Source: an uncultured Clostridia bacterium (lineage in GTDB: Bacteria; Bacillota; Clostridia; TANB77; CAG-508). From it: a stretch of DNA of 39,820 bases. The stretch spans positions 1-39,820 of the forward strand of contig CALXJZ010000006.1 in NCBI GenBank assembly GCA_944388745.1, written 5' to 3'. The position numbers and the translations under genes were made by a program. Positions 1 through 7,897 of the stretch are shown here, in pieces. Below the pieces are notes generated by a model. It was given only the letters and a program-made list of their open reading frames with translations, was not told where the DNA came from and searched no databases. Numbering within the stretch: the first letter of the stretch is position 1; each line of letters opens with the position of its first letter.

Positions 1-684
1 AACAATGAAAAATTAATATTAGATGCAGGTGTTAATTTTAAAATTGTCCAAAAAGAATTGAATTTTAATTTTAATGGTATTGAAGGAGTTTTGGTAACAC
101 ATGAACATATGGATCATTTAAAATATGCCTCTAATTTTGCTTTATATGGAATAAATATATATGCATCTGCAGGAACCTTTAAAAAGCAAAATTTAGTAGG
201 GCATAGATTTAAAATTATAAAAGCGCTTCAGCAATTTGAAGTTGGAAATTTTATTATACTTCCATTTGATACACAACATGATGCTGCCGAACCATTGGGA
301 TTTTTAATTCAATATAAACTGACTGGCGAAAAACTTATATATGCGACAGATACATATTATATCAAATATAAATTTAATAAACTAAATTACTTATTATTAG
401 AATGTAATTACAATAAAAGAATTGCAAAAGAAAATGCAAAAAATGGAGTAATAAATAAAACTAGATATTCAAGATTATTGGAAAGCCATTTTAGTTTAGA
501 AAATGTAATAAAATTCTTAAAATCTAATGACTTAAGTTATGCGAAAAATATTGTACTATGTCATTTATCTGATACAAATTCTAATCAAGATATAATGCAA
601 AATGAAGTATATGAAGCAACAAAAATAAAAACAACAATAGCAAAACCGGGACTCAATCTAGAATTAAAATTATATCCATTTTGA
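1..684 (+). CDS. MBL-fold metallo-hydrolase, 5' end outside window
   Basis: Reading frame 1 is open from the first base, so the gene starts before the window; the TTG at 58 is only an internal codon. The visible 227 residues carry the beta-strand LILDAG and then THEHMDH, the HxHxDH metal-binding signature of the metallo-beta-lactamase fold, followed by ATDTYY and, near the C terminus, VLCHLSDTNS, which supplies a late metal-ligand His. Family members are Zn-dependent phosphodiesterases or hydrolases (PhnP/YycJ-like); the substrate cannot be read from sequence. It is followed with almost no gap by a small Cys-motif gene, in the manner of a phage early operon. Confidence 0.8.
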   Translation, partial: NNEKLILDAGVNFKIVQKELNFNFNGIEGVLVTHEHMDHLKYASNFALYGINIYASAGTFKKQNLVGHRFKIIKALQQFEVGNFIILPFDTQHDAAEPLGFLIQYKLTGEKLIYATDTYYIKYKFNKLNYLLLECNYNKRIAKENAKNGVINKTRYSRLLESHFSLENVIKFLKSNDLSYAKNIVLCHLSDTNSNQDIMQNEVYEATKIKTTIAKPGLNLELKLYPF

Positions 685-695
685 TGGAGGTTTAT

Positions 696-1010
696 ATGAA
701 TAGTATAAAAGCAATAGCACAATTAGAAGAATTAAAAAGGGACAGGCTTAGTTTTATCCAAAACGATGAATCGGATGAAATTTATTTAAAGGATATAAAA
801 GCAATTAGTTTGGCCATAAAAGCATTAAAAAAATGCCCTGACATACAAGATAAATCATTTAATTGTAGACTTTGTGGAAAAGAATTAAAAACCTGGAGAA
901 GCATTCAAAAAGGTTTTGGGCCTGTATGCGAAAAAAAATATTTAGAAAATGTATATAAAAATCAACAATTATCAATGGATACTTTACTACAAAAGAGAGG
1001 AGCGAGGTAA
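696..1010 (+). CDS. DUF6011-like small Cys-motif protein
   Basis: A 104-residue protein. I chose the ATG at 696 because GATGGAGG lies 6-8 bases upstream; a TTG further up is in frame but has no ribosome binding site. The C-terminal half has CRLCGKELKTW, a Ser, then GFGPVC, matching the pattern CxxCGxxL..S...GxGPxC of DUF6011-type phage proteins, probably a zinc knuckle. The N-terminal half is a charged helix. It sits between the hydrolase and the replication protein. Function unknown. Confidence 0.7.
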   Translation: MNSIKAIAQLEELKRDRLSFIQNDESDEIYLKDIKAISLAIKALKKCPDIQDKSFNCRLCGKELKTWRSIQKGFGPVCEKKYLENVYKNQQLSMDTLLQKRGAR

Positions 1011-1014
1011 TGAT

Positions 1015-1951
1015 ATGGGAAAAAATACGGTATATTTTAGTCATGATGCGAATGCCTTTACAGATATTAAAATTGCAGCAATGAGATGTGATTATGGTGT
1101 AGAACGGATATGGATTGTTTTGGATAATTATTGAAATATTAAGAAACACAGAATCCTATAAATTACCTCTTGAAAAAAACACATATAGATCTATAAAGAT
1201 ACAATCAAATACAAGTATAGATATTGAAGAATATATAAGAGATTGTATTAATGAATATAAAGAAACAAAAGATGGAAATGGATTGTTTAATACTGATGGT
1301 AAATATTTTTGGTCAGAAAGTTTACTAAAACGCATGACAAAAATGGAAGAAGTGAGTGCAAAAAGAAAAAAAGCGGGACAAAGAGGAGCACAAGGTAGAT
1401 GGGGAAAAATAGAAGTAAATAATTCAAAAAAAATAGCAAAAAATAACAAACGTATAGCAAATGCTATAACATATAATGGCAAATGCTATAAAAATTATGG
1501 CAAAAGTATAGCAAAAAATGGCAAAATAAAATCTAAATCTAAATCTAAAATAAAAATTAAAATAAAAGATATAAGATCTATCTATCCATCTAATCACAAA
1601 CCAGAAAAAGAAAATAAAACTTTAACTAATATGATGGATGAGACTGAAAAGATGGAATTTGAACGACTTATAAACAATTGTGAAATGTACATTTTTTCTC
1701 CAGAATTAGCTATTGAAATGACTGAAATTTTAAAGGAAATGTATATGAACCCAGATACTAGAGAAAAAATACAGGAAATTAATTCAAAGAAACTAAGTTA
1801 TGCCTTAAAGAATTTTGCTATTGCTAATACTAAAAATAGGATACAAATACCAAAATCATATTTTAAAAAATGTATTTTATCTGCATTAGATCAAACAGAA
1901 TTAAGTGGACAATATGATACGGATACTATTTATGAAATGGAGGACTACTGA
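1015..1951 (+). CDS. Lin1244/Lin1753-type (DUF4373) replication protein, +1 shift at CGG 1105
   Basis: Read straight, the frame beginning at ATG 1015 stops after about 40 codons. It gives YFSHDANAFTDIKIAAM and CDYGVE, then an in-frame CGG at 1105-1107. Skipping its C continues as GYGLFWIIIEILRNT, the conserved continuation (YGxEGYGxxW) of the Lin1244/Lin1753-like N-terminal domain, and gives 311 residues. The family is found at the N terminus of phage replisome-organiser or primosome-like proteins. The middle is very basic (KSKSKSKIKIKIK-type tract, around residues 170-185) and the C terminus is acidic. The family call is strong; the role in replication initiation is inferred from family. Translation depends on one +1 event at codon 31. 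Confidence 0.85.
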
Positions 1952-1952
1952 T

Positions 1953-2135
1953 ATGGCTTTTATTAGAGAAGATGAATTAATTTCAAGAAAATTAAAAATT
2001 TGTGAAAATTGTGAATGGTGCGTTCCAACTTTAAATTGTGAATTTCCGCATTGTTTATTGACAGGAAAGCAAATGGGATTATTTGAAACATGCAATCTAT
2101 ACAAGGATAGAACAGGAATGCATATAAGTATGTAA
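1953..2135 (+). CDS. Small Cys-rich protein
   Basis: A 60-residue protein starting at an ATG just after the upstream stop, with GGAGG at 1939-1943. It contains CENCEWC, LNCEFPHC and ETCNLY, six cysteines arranged as CxxC pairs, which suggests one or two bound zinc ions. I do not recognise a named family. It lies in the run of small early phage genes. Confidence 0.6.
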   Translation: MAFIREDELISRKLKICENCEWCVPTLNCEFPHCLLTGKQMGLFETCNLYKDRTGMHISM

Positions 2136-2228
2136 TTAGTAAACATAATTTAAAACGGATTTAAATTATTGAATTTTTAGAAACAAACACAACCTATAAA
2201 AAAGATACAAAGGAAAGGCGGAAAAATT

Positions 2229-2639
2229 ATGGTAATAGAGAATATGCAACAAGCATTAGATTTATTAAAAAACATAAAGGAATTTTTTTATAACATAGAT
2301 GAAACAGAAAAGAAATTAAATACAGAGTTATATAACAAAGAAGGAGAAAGAGATGACCTTTTACATGAAATTGAATTAAGTAAACTAAATGCAATAGAAA
2401 TAATGAGTACATATAAGAAATTAGAAACTGTGCTAAAAGAAAGAAGATGTATAAAGGATAAATTAGATTTAATAAATACAATAAAACCTTATGCAAGTAA
2501 ATTTATAACAAAAGGCATCTGTGCAGAAACAGATACAACAATAAAGAATATTGAAACATTGAAAAGTAATCAAGAAAATAGACAATATACACCAAGAATA
2601 ATAAAAGACTTAAAATGCGCAAAGAAAAAAAAGGAGTAA
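2229..2639 (+). CDS. Hypothetical early phage protein, helical
   Basis: 136 residues, preceded by GGAAAGGCGG. Highly charged (Lys/Glu) with heptad-like spacing between residues 10 and 75, so probably coiled coil. There are no catalytic motifs and I do not recognise the family. A gap of about 90 bases separates it from the gene upstream; this gap holds no clear structure. Confidence 0.6.
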   Translation: MVIENMQQALDLLKNIKEFFYNIDETEKKLNTELYNKEGERDDLLHEIELSKLNAIEIMSTYKKLETVLKERRCIKDKLDLINTIKPYASKFITKGICAETDTTIKNIETLKSNQENRQYTPRIIKDLKCAKKKKE

Positions 2640-2645
2640 TTTAGT

Positions 2646-2873
2646 ATGAGTATGAATATACAAAAAGCAATACTAATTACAAAAGATAGAATTGAAAATA
2701 TGAAATTATTTATTCCAAGCACTCCAAGTGAGGTATGGATTAAAGAGGAAACTGAGGAATGGCTGAAATTTATTGAAAAAATATTAGAAAAGGAAATAAA
2801 AAATGAACAATCAAGAACATTGGAGTATAGATCAATACAAGGAATATCAGAAAAACAAAGGAAAACGAAGTAA
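2646..2873 (+). CDS. Small hypothetical protein
   Basis: 75 residues, starting 6 bases after the previous stop; its last 71 bases overlap the next gene in another frame. It is short, mostly helical, and contains the motif PSEVWIKEETEEWLKF. No family recognised. The coding call rests on position and start context only. Confidence 0.5.
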   Translation: MSMNIQKAILITKDRIENMKLFIPSTPSEVWIKEETEEWLKFIEKILEKEIKNEQSRTLEYRSIQGISEKQRKTK

Positions 2874-3162
2874 ATATGGCGCAGTAAAAACAACTGTAGA
2901 TGGACAAACATTTGATAGCAAGAAAGAAGCGGACTATTACTGTGATTTAAAGTTAAGGCTGCAATGCGGAGACATCAGAGGTTTTTGTTTGCAGCCTGTG
3001 TTTATACTAGCACCAGGACTAAAATATAAAGCTGATTTTATAGTGTTTTACAATGATGGAACATCAGAGATAATTGACACAAAAGGATTTAAAACAAAAG
3101 AGTATATAGCAAAAAAGAAGTTTTTTGAAGATAAATATAATTTAAAAATAAAGGAGGAATAG
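2803..3162 (+). CDS. DUF1064 family protein (putative phage nuclease)
   Basis: 119 residues. KYGAVKTTVDGQTFDSKKEA at residues 24-43 and YKADFIVFY, then IIDTKGF, follow the DUF1064 pattern: a conserved SKKEAxxY helix, a D-F strand, and D-x-KG. This arrangement resembles PD-(D/E)XK / VRR-NUC-like nucleases, with candidate acidic and Lys residues in ADF and DTKG. Nuclease activity is an inference from fold similarity, not shown. The start lies inside the preceding gene and has GGAAATAAAAA just upstream. Confidence 0.8.
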   Translation: MNNQEHWSIDQYKEYQKNKGKRSKYGAVKTTVDGQTFDSKKEADYYCDLKLRLQCGDIRGFCLQPVFILAPGLKYKADFIVFYNDGTSEIIDTKGFKTKEYIAKKKFFEDKYNLKIKEE

Positions 3163-3165
3163 GAA

Positions 3166-3399
3166 ATGAATCCAATGAATGAATTTGTAAAAAGTAAAAT
3201 GCAAAAAATTGCGAAAAAAGTAGATGAGGAACTACCAAATGGTTACGGGTTCGTAGTATTAGCATTTAATTTTGGAGAAGGAAAAGATAACGAAATGATG
3301 TATGTTTCTAATGCTAATAGACAAGATATTGTAAAAGCAATGAAAGAATGGATAAAGAAAACAGAAGAAAACTTTGGTAATGATACAGGAAAATATTAA
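3166..3399 (+). CDS. Small hypothetical phage protein
   Basis: 77 residues with the strong ribosome binding site AAGGAGGAATAGGAA. A central strand-like stretch (YGFVVLAFNFGE) and a C-terminal helix (IVKAMKEWIKKTEENF) are visible. Proteins of this shape are common beside phage recombination and replication genes, but I cannot assign a function. Confidence 0.6.
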   Translation: MNPMNEFVKSKMQKIAKKVDEELPNGYGFVVLAFNFGEGKDNEMMYVSNANRQDIVKAMKEWIKKTEENFGNDTGKY

Positions 3400-3416
3400 G
3401 TAGAAAGGAGAAAACT

Positions 3417-3638
3417 ATGAATCCAGTAAAATTTGAAGATATGAATTGTATATTTACTGCACCTGGCTGTGGCGATTTACCAGCATTAAAAACAGATAAA
3501 CATATTGTATCTTGCTGGGAGATGACTGATAAAGAGAAAGAAGAGTTTATGAGAACAGGAAAAATTTATTTATCAGTAATGGGAAATATACAACCACCAG
3601 TAAGTTTATATGTAGATAGGCCATACATAAGACAATAA
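3417..3638 (+). CDS. Small hypothetical phage protein
   Basis: 73 residues, AGAAAGGAG upstream. It includes CWEMTDKEKEEFMRTGKIYL and ends PPVSLYVDRPYIRQ. This pattern is seen in short early phage proteins of unknown role. No enzymatic motifs. Confidence 0.6.
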   Translation: MNPVKFEDMNCIFTAPGCGDLPALKTDKHIVSCWEMTDKEKEEFMRTGKIYLSVMGNIQPPVSLYVDRPYIRQ

Positions 3639-3662
3639 ATATATAAAAAATAGAGGTGTGAT

Positions 3663-3893
3663 ATGTCAAAGATAAGAGAATATTCAATATATAAAGGAGA
3701 AAAAGAAATATTTGTGGGTACTATTGAAGAAGTTATGAAACACTTTAATGTAAAAAAAGAAACTGTTTATTTTTGGGCAACACCAGCAAATAAAAAAAGA
3801 GCAGACACAGGAATTAGAACAGGAAGAAAACCTAGAAAAAAAGAGCAATCAGGTGTTAAAGTAGCTGTGAGGCTTTGGGAGGATAATGAATAA
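3663..3893 (+). CDS. Small HTH-like phage protein
   Basis: 76 residues. It begins with a YSIYKGEKEIFVGTIEEVMK segment and continues into FNVKKETVYFWATPANKKR, a helix-turn-helix-like layout used by many small phage proteins that choose or adapt to DNA ends or repressors. The C-terminal tail is very basic. The HTH reading is from pattern only. Its stop overlaps the next ATG by one base. Confidence 0.6.
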   Translation: MSKIREYSIYKGEKEIFVGTIEEVMKHFNVKKETVYFWATPANKKRADTGIRTGRKPRKKEQSGVKVAVRLWEDNE

Positions 3894-4123
3894 TGAAGTT
3901 TGAAGATATAAAAAATATGTCAAAACAAGAATTTGAACAATTTTTATTTAAGGTTCAAAGTAGCAATCAAAAGTTTTGTGTAAGATGTGGGAATTTTACA
4001 TTAGATAGAATTACTATTTCTGTTGCTAAAAATGGAAACTCTCCACGAAAACTATGTAATATGTGTAAAGATTGCTATACTGATATGTTGGACTATTTAG
4101 GAGTAAGTGATATAGAGGAGTAA
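3893..4123 (+). CDS. Zinc-ribbon-like protein, paralogue of the next gene
   Basis: 76 residues; the ATG overlaps the stop of the gene before. Two Cys pairs, CVRCGNF and CNMCKDCY, suggest a zinc ribbon. The C-terminal end, CKDCYTDMLDYLGVSDIEE, is repeated with small changes in the following gene, so the two are tandem paralogues. That makes this intact copy an internal reference for the frameshifted one. Confidence 0.65.
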   Translation: MKFEDIKNMSKQEFEQFLFKVQSSNQKFCVRCGNFTLDRITISVAKNGNSPRKLCNMCKDCYTDMLDYLGVSDIEE

Positions 4124-4125
4124 GA

Positions 4126-4327
4126 ATGGGAAATTATAATAGTTGGAAAAGTGAAGATAGATATTATGATATATGCCCAATGTGCCGGACAGAAATTACC
4201 ACAAAGGCACATGGTTTTGTTAAAAAAAGCGGATACATACACTAATAAAAAACTTACAAGACTATGTAAAGATTGTTATTTGAAGGTTTTGGATTTTATT
4301 GGTATTAGTGATATTGAACTATACTAA
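4126..4327 (+). CDS. Zinc-ribbon-like protein with +1 shift at CGG 4186
   Basis: Starting at ATG 4126 the frame reads YDICPMC, then in-frame CGG at 4186-4188, and would end soon after at a TAA without any second Cys pair. Skipping the C gives CPMCGQKL and, downstream, RLCKDCYLKVLDFIGISDIE, which aligns with the end of the intact paralogue just upstream (CKDCYTDMLDYLGVSDIEE). The shifted product is 66 residues with both CxxC pairs. The paralogue match is direct evidence that the +1 reading is the coding one. Function unknown. Confidence 0.75.
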
Positions 4328-4340
4328 AAGCAAAAAAAAT

Positions 4341-4366
4341 AAGCTGTTCAGTTTAATGAACAGCTT
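4341..4366. other. Perfect 10-bp inverted repeat (RNA hairpin)
   Basis: AAGCTGTTCA and TGAACAGCTT flank a 6-base loop in the gap before the next gene. No T-run follows on the plus strand, so it is not a standard terminator for these genes; a T-run does follow on the minus strand. It may be a processing or stability element. Confidence 0.5.
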
Positions 4367-4396
4367 GGATAATAAAAAAGCAAGAAAGGAGAGTTT

Positions 4397-4591
4397 ATGG
4401 GAAAGCCAGTACAAAGAAAGAGATTTAAAAATAAAAGAAATGTAACTTGCGAACAATGTGCAAATTGTATGTATGCAGAAAATGGAGATATGTATTGCGA
4501 TGAACATGAAGAATTTGCATATGTATATGACGAATTTTGTCCGACTGAGGACTATATGTGGTGTAATGGAAAAAAATTTATAGAAAGGTAG
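4397..4591 (+). CDS. Small Cys-rich protein
   Basis: 64 residues with GAAAGGAG upstream. Cysteines are arranged CEQCANC, YCDEH, FCPTED and WCNG, a probable zinc-binding module also common among small early phage proteins. The basic N terminus (KPVQRKRFKNKR) would suit nucleic-acid contact, but this is inference. No family named. Confidence 0.6.
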   Translation: MGKPVQRKRFKNKRNVTCEQCANCMYAENGDMYCDEHEEFAYVYDEFCPTEDYMWCNGKKFIER

Positions 4592-4601
4592 TGAAGTACG
4601 A

Positions 4602-4844
4602 ATGAAATTTTATGATAAAGAAATATACAATCGAAATGAAAAAATAAAAGCTGTAATAGTAATTATAATACCATTTTTGATAGGTTTTATAGTAGGATGT
4701 TTTACTATGAATATAGAAGCGCAAGCAAAAATTAATGATTTAAATAAGTTAGTAGAAGAAAAAGAAAACAAGATAAACGAACAATATGTAGAGTTAGATT
4801 CATTAAGAGAAACAATATATATGTATAACATATATGGAAAGTAG
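4602..4844 (+). CDS. Small membrane protein with coiled coil
   Basis: 80 residues. A single hydrophobic segment (AVIVIIIPFLIGFIVGCF) lies at about residues 18-36, followed by a Glu/Lys/Asn-rich heptad region. This single-span plus coiled-coil layout recurs in phage accessory genes. No specific function can be assigned. Confidence 0.6.
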   Translation: MKFYDKEIYNRNEKIKAVIVIIIPFLIGFIVGCFTMNIEAQAKINDLNKLVEEKENKINEQYVELDSLRETIYMYNIYGK

Positions 4845-4853
4845 GTGTTGCAA

Positions 4854-4946
4854 ATGATTATGTTTATAGCAGGACTATTAATAGGAGCAATTATTGGTGT
4901 TGGAATTATGTGTTTATTACAAGTAGCAAAGGATGATGAAGAATGA
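4854..4946 (+). CDS. 30-residue single-span membrane peptide
   Basis: Begins MIMFIAGLLIGAIIGVGIMC and ends with a charged tail KDDEE. The ATG follows GTAGGTG, and the stop TGA overlaps the next start (ATGA). Tight coupling on both sides and the coherent hydrophobic segment support translation. Function unknown. Confidence 0.5.
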   Translation: MIMFIAGLLIGAIIGVGIMCLLQVAKDDEE

Positions 4947-5116
4947 AAGTACATATATACAGAAAGAAGAATAAAAAATCAAAATTTGAAAAAACAAGAA
5001 TATCTATATCTTTTAAAAGCAAAAATCAAGTTCCATTATTAATGGTAGTTAGAGAGTATTATGATAAAAGGACAAATGAAATTGTTTTTGCAGAGATATT
5101 ATTTGAGATTGAATAA
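4943..5116 (+). CDS. Small basic hypothetical protein
   Basis: 57 residues, ATGA-coupled to the membrane peptide. The N terminus is very basic (HIYRKKNKKSKFEKTR) and is followed by beta-strand-like stretches ending AEILFEIE. No family recognised. Confidence 0.5.
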   Translation: MKVHIYRKKNKKSKFEKTRISISFKSKNQVPLLMVVREYYDKRTNEIVFAEILFEIE

Positions 5117-5132
5117 GGAAGGAGGGAATAAT

Positions 5133-5528
5133 GTGCCAACAGAAAATATGCAAGGAATATTACCTGGAAAAATTTTTTTTGAAGATCAAGATGGAGATAT
5201 TAAAGAATTATGTACATATGAATCGAAAGAAGAGAACAACGATGATGCTGTAAATGCAATGGAGTATGCAGCAAAATGTATAACAGAAGGAGAAACATCT
5301 ATGACGATTGAATTGCCAAAGGACAGAGCAAGACAAATACTAAAAATGACTGGATTAGAACGAATTACTAGAAAAAGATTTAAAAAACTATTAATGGGTT
5401 GTGGAATGCAGAGAAATGATGCAGAAGTAATTGCAGAGCAATTTTGCAATGAGAAAATACCATATACACCATTAGGTGTTCAACAAGTAATTGAAACAAT
5501 TATAAAGGAAATCGAAGAGGAGCAATAA
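5133..5528 (+). CDS. Hypothetical phage protein
   Basis: 131 residues from a GTG that follows AAGGAAGGAGGG at ideal distance; longer in-frame starts upstream overlap the previous gene and lack a ribosome binding site. The C-terminal half is helical (LLMGCGMQRNDAEVIAEQF). Similar proteins occur in Clostridia phages near replication genes, but I cannot assign a function. Confidence 0.6.
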   Translation: MPTENMQGILPGKIFFEDQDGDIKELCTYESKEENNDDAVNAMEYAAKCITEGETSMTIELPKDRARQILKMTGLERITRKRFKKLLMGCGMQRNDAEVIAEQFCNEKIPYTPLGVQQVIETIIKEIEEEQ

Positions 5529-5532
5529 TTCT

Positions 5533-5718
5533 ATGAAATGTCCAGAAAGATACAATATTATGCAACATAATATAAGGAAACCGATATTTGATGAAGACAA
5601 CATAGTAAGAGGAGAATACCACTTATTAATAGAAACACAACAATTTGAAAATTGCTACAAAGAGCAATGTGCTGCATGGGATAAAGAAAAAAATATGTGT
5701 AAAAAAATAGGAGGATGA
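5533..5718 (+). CDS. Small Cys-containing hypothetical protein
   Basis: 61 residues; the ribosome binding site (GAGGAGC) lies at the end of the previous gene. Cysteines include NCYKEQC and MCKK. No family recognised. Confidence 0.5.
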   Translation: MKCPERYNIMQHNIRKPIFDEDNIVRGEYHLLIETQQFENCYKEQCAAWDKEKNMCKKIGG

Positions 5719-5721
5719 CTT

Positions 5722-6204
5722 ATGATGAATGATAAAGAATTTATGAAAAATAATTGCAATAGATGTGTAAATAAATCAAATAAAAATGATTTATGCAATA
5801 TAGTTCAAAAAATAAATGGTACATATGGATGCCCAAATGAAGATAGTATTAACATAAATGATTATATTAGAAATGAAGATGGGAATATAGGAATTGTAAA
5901 AAAAATACTATTACCAGATGAGAAAATGGAATCAACATATTTTGTATGTGATACTACAATGGCCAGTGCATATTTAGAGGAAATAAAAAAGCATAGTACA
6001 GACATACTTGATTTAATAGAACCAGGAGATGTGCTAGAAATTGAAGAAGATGGCGATATTTTTTATATAGGTATTAAGAAAGATACAACTACATTTAGTT
6101 ATTCTGATATAAAGGAAAACATAAGGAATAAAGAAGTTAAATTATTAAGAATATTAACACACGAGCAATTTGAAGAAAATAGTTTTGAGGTGGTGCAAGA
6201 ATGA
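5722..6204 (+). CDS. Hypothetical phage protein, paralogue of the gene at 7898
   Basis: 160 residues with RBS GGAGGATG. After a Cys-containing N terminus (NCNRCVNKS) it contains YIRNEDGNIG, KHSTDILDLIEPGDVLEI and LTHEQFE, the order seen in a common family of Clostridia phage proteins and repeated in the gene at 7898 (YIRTNDGIIG, KHSKNIIDLIE, TKEQLK). Function unknown. Its stop overlaps the next ATG. Confidence 0.6.
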   Translation: MMNDKEFMKNNCNRCVNKSNKNDLCNIVQKINGTYGCPNEDSININDYIRNEDGNIGIVKKILLPDEKMESTYFVCDTTMASAYLEEIKKHSTDILDLIEPGDVLEIEEDGDIFYIGIKKDTTTFSYSDIKENIRNKEVKLLRILTHEQFEENSFEVVQE

Positions 6205-6695
6205 AAGAAGATGAAAAATCATTCTTTAGAACTTGTATAAAGTACTGTACAATTCAAAATGTTCAAAACCATAATAATAGAGGAATAACACCAAGAACGA
6301 TAATTAAAATGCTATCGGAATTTATAAATTACAAAAGATGTTGGTATTTATTAGAAAAATGGACCAATAAAGGATTTTATAATTATGGTGTTACGATGGA
6401 CTTGGGATGGTTTGAAGAAGAATACTTTACAGGAGAATACCAAGAAATGTATTTAGAAATTTTAGGACAAGCAAAAGCAAGAAATATTATTTGTGAAGAA
6501 TTAGCAGATATAGAAAAAAAAGAAAATATGGCTCTAATTGGTATTAATGCAAATACAAAAGTACCAATAAATTTAGATGAAATAGTAAAACAAATAAATA
6601 ATCGATTAAATATTAATGTGAATGAATCATTAGAAAAAACAGCTGCTCAACTAAAACAAGAATATGAAAATAAATATTTAGGAAGGTTATTATAA
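6201..6695 (+). CDS. Hypothetical phage protein
   Basis: 164 residues, ATGA-coupled to the gene before. The centre has aromatic-rich stretches (LEKWTNKGFYNYGVTMDLGW) and the rest is helical. No motif that I recognise. The intact long frame in an operon supports coding. Confidence 0.6.
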   Translation: MKEDEKSFFRTCIKYCTIQNVQNHNNRGITPRTIIKMLSEFINYKRCWYLLEKWTNKGFYNYGVTMDLGWFEEEYFTGEYQEMYLEILGQAKARNIICEELADIEKKENMALIGINANTKVPINLDEIVKQINNRLNINVNESLEKTAAQLKQEYENKYLGRLL

Positions 6696-6696
6696 T

Positions 6697-6918
6697 ATGA
6701 GTATTGAAAGAGATTGTAAAAAAATACATAAAAAAATTAGAAAGTTTTATGAAAAGTATAAGGATAAAAGGAATATTTGTTTTAATTTACAATGTGACAA
6801 AGAAAACGATTCTTATGATATATGCCTATATGTTAATCCAAAAATAAAAGAACTTGATGTAATGAAAGAAAATATAAAAATTGAAAGGAAAAAATTATGC
6901 GAGAAGAAAAAGAAATGA
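6697..6918 (+). CDS. Small basic hypothetical protein
   Basis: 73 residues, very Lys-rich, with one strand-like stretch (NICFNLQCD). It overlaps the next gene by 22 bases. Unknown. Confidence 0.5.
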   Translation: MSIERDCKKIHKKIRKFYEKYKDKRNICFNLQCDKENDSYDICLYVNPKIKELDVMKENIKIERKKLCEKKKK

Positions 6919-7385
6919 CTGAAGTTAATGTGTATATTGCCAAGATATATTCCATAGCAAAACCCGAAAAAGCAAAAGAAATCGTTGAAAATGCAAAGAA
7001 AAAATCTAAAACATCAGGACTATCTTATAAAGAAGTATTATCAGAAGAATTTATAAACTTACTGGATGGTCCTGAGAAGGAAGATAATAGAAACATTGTA
7101 GAAATGGATTTCAATGGTAAAATAGAAGATATAAGTATGATGCTGTTAAGTGCAGAAAGATATGCATTAGGTAGACAAACATATATAGTACAATGGACCT
7201 GTGAAGTCATTGGAGGAAATACACATTTATTAACAACAAAGGATTTAAAAGTAATGATTAGAGACATAGAACAATGCAATAACTATGGATGGGATTGCGA
7301 TAAAAAAGAATGGCTCGAATTATTAGATATATTGAAATTAATTTTATCAAAGAGGGAGGCAAAAAAATATGAAAGTAATGATTAG
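6897..7385 (+). CDS. Hypothetical phage protein
   Basis: 162 residues, GAAAGGAA upstream. Features include LLSAERYALGRQTYIVQWT and WDCDKKEWLELLDIL, a helical pattern seen in small Clostridia phage proteins. No catalytic motif recognised. Confidence 0.55.
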   Translation: MREEKEMTEVNVYIAKIYSIAKPEKAKEIVENAKKKSKTSGLSYKEVLSEEFINLLDGPEKEDNRNIVEMDFNGKIEDISMMLLSAERYALGRQTYIVQWTCEVIGGNTHLLTTKDLKVMIRDIEQCNNYGWDCDKKEWLELLDILKLILSKREAKKYESND

Positions 7386-7722
7386 TCAGCCTATGAGAAA
7401 TAGATCAGAAGAAGATATCATAGCAGAAAGAAAAGTTATAATAGAAAAACTTAATAATATGCACATAGAAGTAATTGATACGATTTTCACTGAAGAAGCA
7501 CCAGAAGATTATAAAGCTGGAGTTTATTATTTGGGGAAATCAATACAAGAAATGTCAAAAGCAGACGCATTATTTATGATGGATGGTTGGAGAGAAGCAA
7601 GAGGTTGCATAATTGAAAGACAAGTTGCAGAAGCCTATGGAATCAAAATACTTTATGAAGATTTCTTTATAAATAAACCGGATATAGTCAATGCTAGATC
7701 AAATGTAAAAGGAGAATTATAG
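7369..7722 (+). CDS. DUF4406-like protein (nucleoside deoxyribosyltransferase fold)
   Basis: 117 residues. It opens MKVMISQPMRNRSEEDI and has LGKSIQEMSKADALFMMDGW, then ARGCIIERQVAEAYGIKILYE. This is the pattern of DUF4406 and related proteins with a nucleoside 2-deoxyribosyltransferase-like Rossmann fold (first strand ending SQPM, GW..ARGC..E). The likely ligand is a nucleoside or nucleotide. Enzyme activity is not proven. The RBS GAGGGAGG lies inside the previous gene. Confidence 0.75.
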   Translation: MKVMISQPMRNRSEEDIIAERKVIIEKLNNMHIEVIDTIFTEEAPEDYKAGVYYLGKSIQEMSKADALFMMDGWREARGCIIERQVAEAYGIKILYEDFFINKPDIVNARSNVKGEL

Positions 7723-7725
7723 AAG

Positions 7726-7893
7726 ATGAGTAATAACGATATAGTTTTGTTAATTTTATATTCTCCATTTATTCTAGGATTTCTATATATATTATTTATT
7801 GCATTTATGGCAATATTCTTTTATAAAGATAGCGAAACAGATAAGGCACAAATTGAATATTTAATAGAAAAAGAAGAAAACAGAAAGAGGTGA
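7726..7893 (+). CDS. Small membrane protein
   Basis: 55 residues beginning MSNNDIVLLILYSPFILGF, with a long hydrophobic stretch through residue 34 (probably one or two spans) and a charged C terminus rich in Glu/Lys. GGAG lies upstream. Unknown role. Confidence 0.5.
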   Translation: MSNNDIVLLILYSPFILGFLYILFIAFMAIFFYKDSETDKAQIEYLIEKEENRKR

Positions 7894-7897
7894 AGAG

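Noticed and set aside
1156..1482. Minus-strand open frames across the early and late regions
   Set aside because: They mirror plus-strand genes, are rich in Phe/Leu/Ser/Ile as expected for the antisense of A-rich genes, and lack ribosome binding sites. Only the two at 38446-39073 show real domains and a plausible operon.
1495..1575. Low-complexity AAATCTAAATCT tract in the replication gene as a CRISPR-like or satellite repeat
   Set aside because: It is a short Lys/Ser-coding run inside the open frame, not an array with spacers.
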